Source: Microbacteriaceae bacterium VKM Ac-2854 (GTDB lineage: Bacteria; Actinomycetota; Actinomycetes; Actinomycetales; Microbacteriaceae). Taken from it: a stretch of 64,000 nt of DNA. Location of the stretch: positions 124,001 to 188,000 of the forward strand of contig JABMLH010000004.1 in assembly GCA_013205085.1 (NCBI GenBank), read 5' to 3'. The notes under the pieces are model-generated. The model worked only from the letters and a program-made list of their open reading frames with translations, searched no databases and had not been told where the DNA came from. Made by a program: the position numbers and the translations under genes. This document shows, one piece after another, positions 41,057 through 49,143 of this stretch. Positions within the stretch are counted from its first letter, which is position 1. The number at the start of each line of letters is the position of its first letter.

Positions 41057-42490
41057 TTACTTGGCCGGCGGGGCGGAGTTCGGCCCGCGGTCGATGGAGA
41101 AGGATGCGGTGGACAGGTCGGGCGCGATCGGCTCGGCCTCCCCGGCGACGGCGCGACGCTCGGCGATCGCGGCGACGATCTCGGCGTGCTTCGCATCCGT
41201 CAGCGGGTAGAAGATCATCACGACGATCGCGAGCAGTGCGCAGACCGCGGGGATGAGCCCGGTCGCGGCGCGGATGCCGAACTCGGCGGCTCCGCTCTGC
41301 ACCTCGGCGCCGGCGACGTAGCCGCCCCAGGCCAGCGCGTAGGCGGCGAGAGCGCCGCCGACGGCCTGGCCCGTCTTGCGGGTGAACGAGAACAGCGCGT
41401 AGGTGATGCCCTCGGTGCGCACGCCGGTCTTCCACTCGCCGTACTCGACGGTGTCGGCCTCCAGGGCCCAGACCAGCATGTTCACCAGCATGATGCCGAT
41501 GTAGGCCACCACGAGGCCACCGAAGCCGACCGCGACGGCACCGGCCGGCGCGATCAGGATGGCGAGACCGCCGACGATCATAAAACCCGCGCCGCCCATG
41601 TAGGCGTTGCGCTTGCCGAAGCGGCGCACGATCTTCGGGATGAAGCCCGCGAGGCCGAAGGTCAGCACGAGCTGGATGATCGCCATCCAGGAGTAGAGCT
41701 GGATCGAGCCGAGCACGTCGCGCAGGTAGTACAGCTGCACGGTCGACAGGGCGAGCATGCCGGTGAGGAAGAGGAACGAGCTCACGCAGAGCAGCAGCAG
41801 CGGCTTGTTGCTCCGGAGGGTCTCGATGCTCTGCTTCGTGGTGACGTGAGCGACGTCGCGCTGCACCTTCTCCTTCGCGGTGAAGACCGTGAAGAAGTAC
41901 AGCGCGGTGCCGACGACCACAAAACTCAGCGTCATCGTGGTGAAGATCGCCTGCAGGTCGGCGCCGGGCACGATCAGCGGGGCGATGAACACTCCGAGCC
42001 CCGCGCTCACGAGCGCGCCGCCGATGGCGCGAGCGCTGGCGAGCTTGGCCCGTTCGGTGCCCACCTGGGTCATCGCTCCGGCGAGCGAGCCGTAGGGGAT
42101 GTTGACCAGGCTGTAGGCGAGGCCGAGCGCCGCGTAGCTGAGGTAGGCGTAGAGCAGCATCCCGGATTCGCCGATCTGCGGCACCGAGAAGGTGGCGGCC
42201 GACAGCAGCAGCAGCGGGATCGAGCCGAACATGATGAACGGGCGGAACTTGCCGAAGCGCTCGCTGAACGTGCGGTCGACCACTCGGCCGGCGAACACAT
42301 CCGCGAAGGCGTCGAAGACCCGCACCACGAGCAGCAGGGTTCCGGCCGCGGCGGCGGAGATGCCGGCGACGTCGGTGTAGTACACGAGGAGGAACATCGT
42401 CGCGGTGGTGAACGCGAGGTTGTTGGCCGCGTCCCCCGCCCCGTATCCGACGACGGAGAGCTTCGAGAGGCGGTCGGTGGTGCTTGTCAT
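41057..42490 (-). CDS. GPH-family sugar/hexuronide:cation symporter
   Basis: 477-aa twelve-segment permease of the glycoside-pentoside-hexuronide family (MelB/UidB-like). It begins LSVVGYGAGDAANNLAFTT, with the family's VVRVFDAFADVFAGRVVDRT in segment 2 and loop, and FGKFRPFIMFGSIPL after it. Given the genes around it, the likely load is a hexuronide or free hexuronate. The start has AAAGGAG at good spacing. A LacI-type operator lies 70 bp upstream (42558-42573). Confidence 0.92.
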   Translation of the reverse strand: MTSTTDRLSKLSVVGYGAGDAANNLAFTTATMFLLVYYTDVAGISAAAAGTLLLVVRVFDAFADVFAGRVVDRTFSERFGKFRPFIMFGSIPLLLLSAATFSVPQIGESGMLLYAYLSYAALGLAYSLVNIPYGSLAGAMTQVGTERAKLASARAIGGALVSAGLGVFIAPLIVPGADLQAIFTTMTLSFVVVGTALYFFTVFTAKEKVQRDVAHVTTKQSIETLRSNKPLLLLCVSSFLFLTGMLALSTVQLYYLRDVLGSIQLYSWMAIIQLVLTFGLAGFIPKIVRRFGKRNAYMGGAGFMIVGGLAILIAPAGAVAVGFGGLVVAYIGIMLVNMLVWALEADTVEYGEWKTGVRTEGITYALFSFTRKTGQAVGGALAAYALAWGGYVAGAEVQSGAAEFGIRAATGLIPAVCALLAIVVMIFYPLTDAKHAEIVAAIAERRAVAGEAEPIAPDLSTASFSIDRGPNSAPPAK

Positions 42491-42557
42491 GGGTGGGGCT
42501 CCTTTACCCGGGCGGCTGGCGGGCCGCGCCTTCAGTGTGACACGAGGTGCGTGGTTC

Positions 42558-42573
42558 TGGCAACCGATTGCCA
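42558..42573. promoter_or_regulatory. LacI-type operator TGGCAACCGATTGCCA
   Basis: Near-perfect 16-bp dyad upstream of the GPH symporter gene. It is one of at least six sites in the region with core CAACCGRTTG. The probable ligand is the LacI-family protein at 47199-48245. Confidence 0.8.
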
Positions 42574-42584
42574 GCCCCCACTCC

Positions 42585-42631
42585 GGCGAAAAGTTGCAGC
42601 CCTGCCCCGGCGAGGGCTGCAACTTTTCGCC
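42585..42631. repeat. Hairpin repeat, AGTTGCAGCC family, copy 2
   Basis: Perfect 19-base arms GGCGAAAAGTTGCAGCCCT (42585-42603) and its complement (42613-42631) with a 9-base loop. It begins six bases after the uxuB-like stop, between that gene and the GPH operator, and has the same arm as the hairpin at 4565-4609. Confidence 0.85.
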
Positions 42632-42636
42632 AGGGG

Positions 42637-43980
42637 TCAGGGGCGAACGGCGGCGACGAGCGCCGGGTCGGCGGCGAGGTCGGGCGAGACGAGGGCCAGC
42701 AGGGCGGGCACCGGGTCGGGCGCGGCGACCGCGGCGGCGAGCGCATCGGCGTGAGCGTCGGGCAGGGCGGCGCCGTCGAGGTGCAGCGCGATCCAGGCCG
42801 ACAGGGCGCGGATGCTCGCCGCGCCGGAGCGGCCCGCCGCGCGTTCCGCGAGCAGCGTCGGCACGATCCGCACCCGCAGCTTGGTCACGCCCTCGGCGCC
42901 GATCTGCTCCAGCCGGTGCTCGATCCGCGCGTTGTCGTAGCGCTCCAGCAACGCGGCGCGATACGCCTCCAGGTCGAGGCCCGCCGGCAGATGCCGCACC
43001 GCCTCGTCCCAGAACGCGTTCACCCAGCCGCGGCAGACCGGATCCGCCACCGCCGCCGCGACCGTCTTGTGCCCGCGCAACCGGGCCGCGTAGGCGAGCA
43101 GGCTGTGCGAGCCGTTCAGCAGCCAGAGCTTGCGCCGCTCGAACGGCTCGATGTCGTCGACGAAACGCGCGCCCGCCTCCTCCCAGGCCGGTCGCCCGGC
43201 GGGGAAGTCGCCGCTGAGCACCCAGTCGCGGAACGGCTCGGTGACCACGGCCGCCGCATCCGCGAACCCGGTCAGCTCGGCCGCCGTCTCCAGATCGGCC
43301 GCCGTGGTCTTCGGGGTGATCCGGTCGACCGAGGTCGAGACGAAGGAGACGTTCTCCCCGATCCACGCGGCGAGCTGCGGATCCGCGCGCTCGGCGAGCA
43401 GCCGCAGCCCGCGGCCGACGAACGGCCCGTTGTCGGGCATGTTGTCGCAGGGCACGATCGCGATCGGCCCGGCCCCCGCGGCGCGGCGGGCGGCGAGGCC
43501 CCGCAGGATCCGGCCGAGGGAGGTGGTCGGTGAAACGGCCGGGTCGAGATCGGCGAGCACGGCCGGGTCGTCGACGTTCGGTGCGCCGTCAGCCAGGAGC
43601 CGGTAGCCCGCCTCGGTGACGGTGGTCGTGATGATCGCCGTCTCGGGAGCCGCGATCAACGCGATCAGCCGCTCGGTATCGGCGCTCGCCTCGACGATAC
43701 TGCCGACGATCGCGGCGCCGTCGCCCGCCGCGGAGCGCTCGATCACCGTGAACAAGCCGTCCTGCGGCGCCAGCTCCTCCGCGGCGGTCGCGCTGCGGCC
43801 GGTGAAAGCGGCGATGCCCCAGTCGTGCGCGGTGTCGACCGCATCCGTGTACCAGGCCTGATGCGCACGATGGAAGGCGCCGAGCCCGAGGTGCACGATG
43901 CGGATGGGCGCGGCCGGGCGGCCGGTCCCGGCGCGGGAGAGCCGAGTGAGCGTGGCGGTCGCAGCCTCGGTGTTGTTCAT
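42637..43980 (-). CDS. uxuB: Mannitol dehydrogenase-family oxidoreductase, probably fructuronate reductase
   Basis: 447-aa polyol dehydrogenase of the UxuB/MtlD long-chain family. It has the NAD-binding start IRIVHLGLGAFHRAHQAWY, the central IAIVPCDNMPDNG and SVDRITP, and the catalytic stretch KLWLLNGSHSLLAYAARLRG (Lys, Asn, His). Family members reduce fructuronate, tagaturonate or fructose. The 4-bp overlap with uxaC and the presence of ManD make D-fructuronate to D-mannonate the best assignment, by context rather than by residue. Confidence 0.85.
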   Translation of the reverse strand: MNNTEAATATLTRLSRAGTGRPAAPIRIVHLGLGAFHRAHQAWYTDAVDTAHDWGIAAFTGRSATAAEELAPQDGLFTVIERSAAGDGAAIVGSIVEASADTERLIALIAAPETAIITTTVTEAGYRLLADGAPNVDDPAVLADLDPAVSPTTSLGRILRGLAARRAAGAGPIAIVPCDNMPDNGPFVGRGLRLLAERADPQLAAWIGENVSFVSTSVDRITPKTTAADLETAAELTGFADAAAVVTEPFRDWVLSGDFPAGRPAWEEAGARFVDDIEPFERRKLWLLNGSHSLLAYAARLRGHKTVAAAVADPVCRGWVNAFWDEAVRHLPAGLDLEAYRAALLERYDNARIEHRLEQIGAEGVTKLRVRIVPTLLAERAAGRSGAASIRALSAWIALHLDGAALPDAHADALAAAVAAPDPVPALLALVSPDLAADPALVAAVRP

Positions 43981-45377
43981 AGCTTGAAGACCTTTCGAGG
44001 CTGGGTGTCGACCAGGTCGACGATGATCCGCTCGGCGCTGGGCGCGTCGATCCGACCCTCGGCGACCAGACGAGCGAGGAAGGCGGCGTCGAGGCGACGC
44101 GACATGTCGTGCCGGGCGGGGATGGAGAGGAAGGCGCGCGTGTCGTCGATGAAGCCCGAGCTGCGCGAGAATCCGGCGGTCTCGGTGGTCGCCGCGCGGA
44201 ACCGCAGCACCGCATCCGGCGCATCGAGGAACCACCACGGCGCTCCGATGTACACGGAGGAGTAGTAGCCGGCCAGCGGCGCGATCTCGCGCGAGTAGAT
44301 CGTCTCGTCGATGCTGAACAGCACCAGGTGGAAGTCCTTCGTGTTGCCGTACTTCTGCAGCAGCGGGCGCAGCGGCTCCACGTAGCCGGTCGCAACGGGC
44401 AGGTCGTTGCCCATGTCGGCACCGAAACGCTCGAAGGTGGGTGCGTCGTGGTTGCGGAGAACGCCGGGGTGCACGGTCATCACGAGGCCGTCCTCGGTCG
44501 ACATCCGAGCCGACTGCAGCAGCATGTGGGCGGCGAAGAGGCGGGATTCGGCCGCCTCGATCGTTCCGGCCCGAGCCTTGTCGAACAGGCGCGCCGCCTC
44601 CCGGTCGTCGAGGTCGACGGTGAGCGGTTGCAGGACGCCGTGGTCGGCGGAGACGGCGCCGTGCTCGACGAAGTAGCGGCGGCGTTCCTCCAGCGCGGCG
44701 ATGTAGCCGGCGTAGTCCGACGAGCCTGCGGCGGTGAGCGTCGCGATGCGCTCGCCCCAGCCCGGCGCGCTCGGGTCGAGGTACGCATCCGGTCGGAACG
44801 TGGGCAGCACTCGGCCGCGGAATCCCGGATCCGACGCCAGCGCCCGGTGCGCGGCGAGGTCGTCCATCGGATCGTCCGTGGTCGCCATCACCTCGATGCC
44901 GAAGGAGTCGAACAGCGCGCGCGGCCTGAAGGAATCGGTTGCCAAAGCAGTGCCGATGCAGTCGAACAACGCGTCGGCATTGGCCGGCTCCGGCTGCTCG
45001 GTGATGCCGAACTGCTCGGCCAGGATGTTCGCCAGCCAGTAGCCGGACGCGGTGCCGGCGTAGAGGGGCCAGTGCGCGCAGAAGGTGCGCCACACCTCGC
45101 GCGGCTCCGCGAGCGTCGCGCCGCCGGGGATGCCCAGCTCGCCGAGGTCGACGCCCGCCGCGTGCATCAGCCGCGTCACATAGTGGTCGTAGCGGATGAA
45201 CAGCTCGGCCGCGTTCGCGAACGGTACGTCGTCGAACAGGATCCGCGGGTCCACGTGGCCGTGCGGCGACAGGATGGGGTGCCCCGCCACGCGTTCGTAG
45301 AGGTCGCGCGCGATGGCTCGCGTGGTGGGCTCGACCGGGAACAGCCGGTCCGGATCGTTCAGCAGCTTCGTTGGCAC
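43977..45377 (-). CDS. uxaC: Uronate (glucuronate) isomerase UxaC
   Basis: 466-aa amidohydrolase-fold isomerase converting glucuronate to fructuronate (and galacturonate to tagaturonate). Metal site His39-x-His41 (SPHGHVDP), then IRYDHYVTRLMHAAGV, VMATTDDPMDDLAAHRAL, VHPGVLRNHD and the C-terminal GFIDDTRAFLSIPARHDMSRR. I choose GTG 45377, giving VPTKLLNDPDRLF; TTG 45389 would add four residues. The LacI-type operator at 45407-45422 lies 30 bp upstream and probably overlaps the promoter. Confidence 0.93.
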   Translation of the reverse strand: MPTKLLNDPDRLFPVEPTTRAIARDLYERVAGHPILSPHGHVDPRILFDDVPFANAAELFIRYDHYVTRLMHAAGVDLGELGIPGGATLAEPREVWRTFCAHWPLYAGTASGYWLANILAEQFGITEQPEPANADALFDCIGTALATDSFRPRALFDSFGIEVMATTDDPMDDLAAHRALASDPGFRGRVLPTFRPDAYLDPSAPGWGERIATLTAAGSSDYAGYIAALEERRRYFVEHGAVSADHGVLQPLTVDLDDREAARLFDKARAGTIEAAESRLFAAHMLLQSARMSTEDGLVMTVHPGVLRNHDAPTFERFGADMGNDLPVATGYVEPLRPLLQKYGNTKDFHLVLFSIDETIYSREIAPLAGYYSSVYIGAPWWFLDAPDAVLRFRAATTETAGFSRSSGFIDDTRAFLSIPARHDMSRRLDAAFLARLVAEGRIDAPSAERIIVDLVDTQPRKVFKL

Positions 45378-45406
45378 GGGATGATTCAAGCGGGCGCGGC
45401 CACCTT

Positions 45407-45422
45407 TGTCAACCGGTTGCCA
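45407..45422. promoter_or_regulatory. LacI-type operator TGTCAACCGGTTGCCA upstream of uxaC
   Basis: 16-bp dyad with core CAACCGGTTG, close enough to the uxaC start to block transcription when bound. Same family as the sites at 42558, 53448, 53515, 56625 and 56716. Confidence 0.8.
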
Positions 45423-45454
45423 CCCGCCGGGTCCCTCAGCGCCCCCACTAACCT

Positions 45455-45484
45455 CACGCGCGGCCGTCCGGACGGCCGTGCGTG
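45455..45484. terminator. 30-bp palindrome between hipA end and uxaC operator
   Basis: CACGCGCGGCCGTCC followed by its near-perfect complement; one mismatched pair in 15. It lies 52 bases downstream of the hipA stop and 33 bases upstream of the uxaC operator, a sensible place for a terminator insulating hipBA from the uronate operon. No T-run. Confidence 0.55.
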
Positions 45485-45536
45485 GGGTCAAGAGCCGCGC
45501 GGAACGACGTGTTGGAGCCGCAGTGCCTGAGGGCGA

Positions 45537-46781
45537 CTACCCGCGGCTCGTCCGGCTCGCAGCCGCGGCGACGACGCCGATCGTCGACTCCAACGTCGGG
45601 CGGAACCGCTCGAGTTCCGACGCTGGAACTCCGTTTCGCCGAGCCTCGTCGGCCCACCTGCGTGCGGCGTCGACGACGTCGGCCAGAATCGCTTTCGCCG
45701 ACGCAACGGTGAGGTCGAACGATGACGCGTAGTCGAGCAGCACCCGCACCTCGGCCGCCGGATCGGCCGCCCCGCCGATCCCTGTGACGCGCCGCGCTGA
45801 CGCATCCGGATTCGGATTGACGTCGAACGCCGGGGCGAGTCGCCAGCCACCGCGACGGCGGAGGAAGCCGTGATTACGCAGGTGGTCGTCCGTGTTGTGG
45901 ATCGCGATCGAGAAGGCGAGTCGTCGCCACAACTCGTGGAGGTCTGCCGACGGCGACGCACCGTGATCCGTCAGGGCGTCCGCGATCTCCAGGTAGTCCC
46001 GTGGGCTGCCGTCATCGGCCTCGAGGAGGGTCATCGCACTGATGTAGCCGATGCGGGCCGGGCCGTCGCGGTCGAACCGTTCCAGGAGCAGGACGGGTTG
46101 GTCGTGAACTCCGACCAGGCGGATGTTCGGCACGGTGATCCCCGCGTCCGCGGCGAGGCTCAACGCCGTCTTCTCCCAGGCGATGACGCTCCACTCGTCG
46201 CTGTGATGCGGGAACTTCGCGATCGTCAGCCGATCACCATCGCGCACGGAGGCCTTGGGTCGTGCTCCGCCCAGGGATCCCGTTCCGGCGTCCAGGAGGA
46301 ATTTCACTGCGGCCAGATCGTCGGCCCCGTCGCGGGCGACCTCCCGCGCGGCGTCGAGTAGTTCGGGTAAAGCGATCAGCTTCGGGACGTCGAGCGACGG
46401 ATGCTGGAACTCGCCGTCGAGCGAGAACCGTAGCGCTCCCTGGCGGCTGACGTCGCTGACGCCGAGAAGGAAGTCACGATCGTCGATCTGGCGGGCGGCT
46501 TCGCCGACCGGCGCCTCGGCGCGAATCCTCTTGGCTATGAGGTTCCGCCCCCATCGGTCGGGCGCCGCATCATCGAACGAGCGCGGTAGGCTGCGCTGCA
46601 ACGCCCACGAGCCCGAGCTGAGCGGCAGTGCCGGTTCGAGGGCGTAGGCGCCCGCCCGCCCGATGAACTCCGGGGCGTAGCCGAAGCTCGACGCCAGGCG
46701 CCCGCGCCGGATCGTCGAGAAGAGCTGACCTGCGGAGACGGTCTCGCCGTCGATCTCGACGTCGACATCGATCGGGCTCAT
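45537..46781 (-). CDS. hipA: HipA-family serine/threonine kinase toxin
   Basis: 414-aa HipA-like kinase. N-terminal HipA_N region, a Ser-containing P-loop-like element (GTGSLGGARPKA, Ser169), Lys189 in IAKFPH, catalytic loop HNTDDHLRNHGF (Asp298) and metal Asp320 in APAFDVNPN. All key kinase positions are present, so it is probably active; E. coli HipA phosphorylates GltX. The gene follows hipB with a 4-bp overlap. The TA pair sits between the LacI regulator and the uronate operon but shows no CAACCGRTTG site. Confidence 0.9.
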   Translation of the reverse strand: MSPIDVDVEIDGETVSAGQLFSTIRRGRLASSFGYAPEFIGRAGAYALEPALPLSSGSWALQRSLPRSFDDAAPDRWGRNLIAKRIRAEAPVGEAARQIDDRDFLLGVSDVSRQGALRFSLDGEFQHPSLDVPKLIALPELLDAAREVARDGADDLAAVKFLLDAGTGSLGGARPKASVRDGDRLTIAKFPHHSDEWSVIAWEKTALSLAADAGITVPNIRLVGVHDQPVLLLERFDRDGPARIGYISAMTLLEADDGSPRDYLEIADALTDHGASPSADLHELWRRLAFSIAIHNTDDHLRNHGFLRRRGGWRLAPAFDVNPNPDASARRVTGIGGAADPAAEVRVLLDYASSFDLTVASAKAILADVVDAARRWADEARRNGVPASELERFRPTLESTIGVVAAAASRTSRG

Positions 46782-47077
46782 CCGCGCACCCGTTTCGGCA
46801 GCTGCTCATCCGCCCGCGCGCGACCGAGGTCTGTTTCGTACGGGTCGGTCGCCGTCACGATCGCGTCGAGGATGCCGAGCGCGCGTGCGACCTTGAGCAC
46901 CGCCTCGAAGCTGACGCCGGCGTCACCGTTCTCGATCTTCGTGAGCGAGCTGCGCGAGATCCCGGCGCGCTCGGCGACCTGCACGGCGGTGAGCGACTGC
47001 AGCTTGCGCCACGCGGCCAGCTGCTCGCCGATGCTGCGCGCCGCAGAGGTGATCCGGGCAGGGGTCGGGCGAGGCAT
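46778..47077 (-). CDS. hipB: HipB-like Xre-family antitoxin
   Basis: 99-aa helix-turn-helix protein: LQSLTAVQVAERAGISRSSLTKIENGDAGVSFEAVLKVARALGI split over two HTH halves, as in Cro/Xre proteins. A C-terminal tail with RADEQLPKRVRG is similar in position to the tail by which HipB holds HipA. AGGAG precedes the ATG by six bases. A strong promoter with a partial dyad (47106-47134) lies upstream and is the likely autoregulatory site. Confidence 0.9.
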   Translation of the reverse strand: MPRPTPARITSAARSIGEQLAAWRKLQSLTAVQVAERAGISRSSLTKIENGDAGVSFEAVLKVARALGILDAIVTATDPYETDLGRARADEQLPKRVRG

Positions 47078-47105
47078 GGCTGCTCCTACGAAGGTGATTG
47101 CAGTC

Positions 47106-47134
47106 AGTATCGGCTTTTAGGCCCACGATCACAA
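47106..47134 (-). promoter_or_regulatory. hipBA promoter, TTGTGA-17-GATACT
   Basis: On the minus strand, a -35 TTGTGA and a -10 GATACT are separated by 17 bases, ending about 30 bases before the hipB start. The spacer contains GGCCTAAAAGCC, an imperfect dyad suited to a HipB dimer. Confidence 0.65.
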
Positions 47135-47198
47135 GCGTAGAGCGTTGGTTTCGGCCGAGGCGACCGGCGAGCGCAGGCTCACTCGCCGAAAGCCCGGC

Positions 47199-48245
47199 CT
47201 ACGCGCGCTCGCCCGTCGTGCCGCGCAGCACGAACTCGGTGGGCAGGTCGGCCGCCGACTCCGGGGCCGCGGTGTCGCCGAGCAGGCGGCGTACGGCGCG
47301 CTCGCCCATCGGACCGAGGGGCGTGCGGATGGTCGAAAGCGGCGGCGAGGTGAAGTCGCTGCCGAAGATGTCGTCGAAGCCGATCAGGCTCAGACGCCCG
47401 GGCACGGAGAGCCCGGCCTCCTGCGCCGCGCGCATCAGGCCGATCGCGATCAGGTCGTTGTACGCGATCACCGCGGTAACCCCCGAGGCGAGCACCCGTG
47501 GCAGCGCGGCCACGCCGCCGTCCAGCGTCGGCACCCCCGGCCCGATCTCGACGATCGTCATGCCGCGCTCGGGCGCCCGGCGCAGCAGGAACTCCCACCG
47601 CGCCCGGCTCATCCACGAACTCGACGGCCCCGACACGTACGCGAGCGAGGTGTGGCCGAGCCCCGCGAGGTGCTCCAGCGCCGCGTCGATCCCCGGCTCC
47701 AGGTCCGGCACGATGCCGCCGACGCCCGGCACCTCGCGGTTGATCACCGCGACCGGGACGGTGGCGGCGAGTTCGATGATCTGCTCGTCCGAGAGCCGGG
47801 TGCTGACCAGGATCAGGCCGTCGGTCGACGGCGCGATCCGGTCGGCGGTGGCCTGCTCGCGCTCGGCCGACTCCTGCGACTCCGCGAGGATCAGCGTGTA
47901 GCCGCGCAGCGACGCCGCCTGCTCCGCCCCGCGCACGGCGCGGAAGAACATCGGGTTCGTGATGTCGGCGATCAGCAAGCCGATCGTCGAGGTGCGCCCG
48001 GTCGGCAGCGCCCGAGCCATCGGGTTCAGCCGATAGTTCAGCTCTTTAGCCGCCTCGTGGATGCGCTGCTCGGTCTTCGCATTGATCCGCCCCGGCTTGC
48101 CGAGCGCGCGCGACACCGTTGAGGGCGCGACGCCGGCGAGCTTGGCGATGTCGTAGATCGTCGCGGCCGAGCGGCCCCGCTTCGCAGCGGCAACCGGTTC
48201 GTCGGCAGAGGCGACGGGCTCTTCGCTGGACAGGATCGAACTCAT
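47199..48245 (-). CDS. LacI-family transcriptional regulator, probable local carbohydrate repressor
   Basis: 348-aa LacI/GalR protein. The HTH is TIYDIAKLAGVAPSTVSRALGKPGRI, preceded by about 25 Ser/Ala/Glu-rich residues. The hinge is LNYRLNPMARAL and the effector domain has IGLLIADITNPMFFRAVRG and SLIGFDDIFGSDFTSPPLSTI. I choose ATG 48245 (MSSILSSEE); ATG 48260 is possible. The recognition helix VAPSTVSRAL is of the type that binds CG-centred operators, matching the CAACCGGTTG-core sites found through 42-57 kb. One such site (48334-48349) lies about 90 bp upstream, consistent with autoregulation. Confidence 0.93.
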   Translation of the reverse strand: MSSILSSEEPVASADEPVAAAKRGRSAATIYDIAKLAGVAPSTVSRALGKPGRINAKTEQRIHEAAKELNYRLNPMARALPTGRTSTIGLLIADITNPMFFRAVRGAEQAASLRGYTLILAESQESAEREQATADRIAPSTDGLILVSTRLSDEQIIELAATVPVAVINREVPGVGGIVPDLEPGIDAALEHLAGLGHTSLAYVSGPSSSWMSRARWEFLLRRAPERGMTIVEIGPGVPTLDGGVAALPRVLASGVTAVIAYNDLIAIGLMRAAQEAGLSVPGRLSLIGFDDIFGSDFTSPPLSTIRTPLGPMGERAVRRLLGDTAAPESAADLPTEFVLRGTTGERA

Positions 48246-48315
48246 TCCCGGAAGCCCCATCGTGGCGGAGCGTAAGCACTGCGCGGCGGGTCCGCCGCGA
48301 GCCAATGCTGCCACA

Positions 48316-49143
48316 TCAGGACACCGCGGCGAGGCGCAACCGGTTGGCGCGCCGCTGCTGCTGCCGATCCGGATCCGGCACCGGCGAGGCCAGCAGCAGA
48401 CGCTGGGTGTACGGATGCGTCGGCGCGCTGGTCACGGTGCGCGCCTCGCCCTGCTCCACGATCTCGCCGCGGTACATCACGGCCACGCGGTGGCTGATGT
48501 GCCGCACCACGTCGAGGTCGTGCGAGACGAACAAGTACGAGACCCCGGTGTCGCGCTGGATCTGCAGGAAGAGGTCGAGCACACGGGCCTGGGTGGTGAG
48601 GTCGAGCGCCGAGACCGGCTCGTCGCAGACGATCAGCTTGGGCGAGAGCGCCAGCGCCCGAGCGATGGCGACCCGCTGCCGCTGCCCGCCGCTGAACTCC
48701 CGCGGCAACCGCTCGATCGCATCCGCGGGCAGCCCCACCTGGTCGAGCAGCTCGCGCACCCGGCGCCGCGACTCCGCGGCCGACACGCCCTGGATGCCCA
48801 GCGGCTCCGCGAGGATGTCGCCGATCGTCATCGCCGGGTTCAGCGAGGTGTACGGATCCTGGAACACCACCTGCAGGTCGCGGCTCAGCGCCTTGCGGGC
48901 GGAGCGCGATGCGTGACCGATCTCCTTGCCGCTGAACTGGATGGAGCCGCTCGTCACCGGCGCGAGCCCCAGTACCGCGCGGCCCAGCGTGGTCTTGCCC
49001 GAACCGGACTCGCCCACCAGGCCCAGGGTCTCCCCCGCGCCGATCTCGATCGAGATGTCGGTCAGCGCCCGGAACGGCTTGGCCCGGAAGCCCTTGGTCG
49101 GGTACTCCACCACGAGGTCCGAGACCTCCAACAGTGCACTCAT
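48316..49143 (-). CDS. Peptide-type ABC transporter ATP-binding protein (DppF/OppF-like)
   Basis: 275-aa ATPase of the dipeptide/oligopeptide/nickel importer class. Walker A GESGSGKTT near residue 45, signature FSGGQRQRVAIARAL, Walker B LIVCDEPVSALD, and the C-terminal HPYTQRLLLASPVPDP typical of OppF. Last gene of a four-gene importer (receptor, permease, permease-ATPase fusion, ATPase), joined by 4-bp overlaps. In this LacI-controlled, glycosidase-rich context an oligosaccharide is a likelier load than a peptide. Confidence 0.93.
   Translation of the reverse strand: MSALLEVSDLVVEYPTKGFRAKPFRALTDISIEIGAGETLGLVGESGSGKTTLGRAVLGLAPVTSGSIQFSGKEIGHASRSARKALSRDLQVVFQDPYTSLNPAMTIGDILAEPLGIQGVSAAESRRRVRELLDQVGLPADAIERLPREFSGGQRQRVAIARALALSPKLIVCDEPVSALDLTTQARVLDLFLQIQRDTGVSYLFVSHDLDVVRHISHRVAVMYRGEIVEQGEARTVTSAPTHPYTQRLLLASPVPDPDRQQQRRANRLRLAAVS
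48334..48349. promoter_or_regulatory. CAACCGGTTG dyad upstream of the LacI gene
   Basis: GCGCAACCGGTTGGCG around a perfect CAACCGGTTG core, within the last codons of the ABC ATPase gene and about 90 bp before the lacI-type start. A weaker relative, GGCAACCGGTTC, lies at 48190-48201 inside the regulator gene. Could mediate autoregulation; being coding sequence, it could also be chance. Confidence 0.5.
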
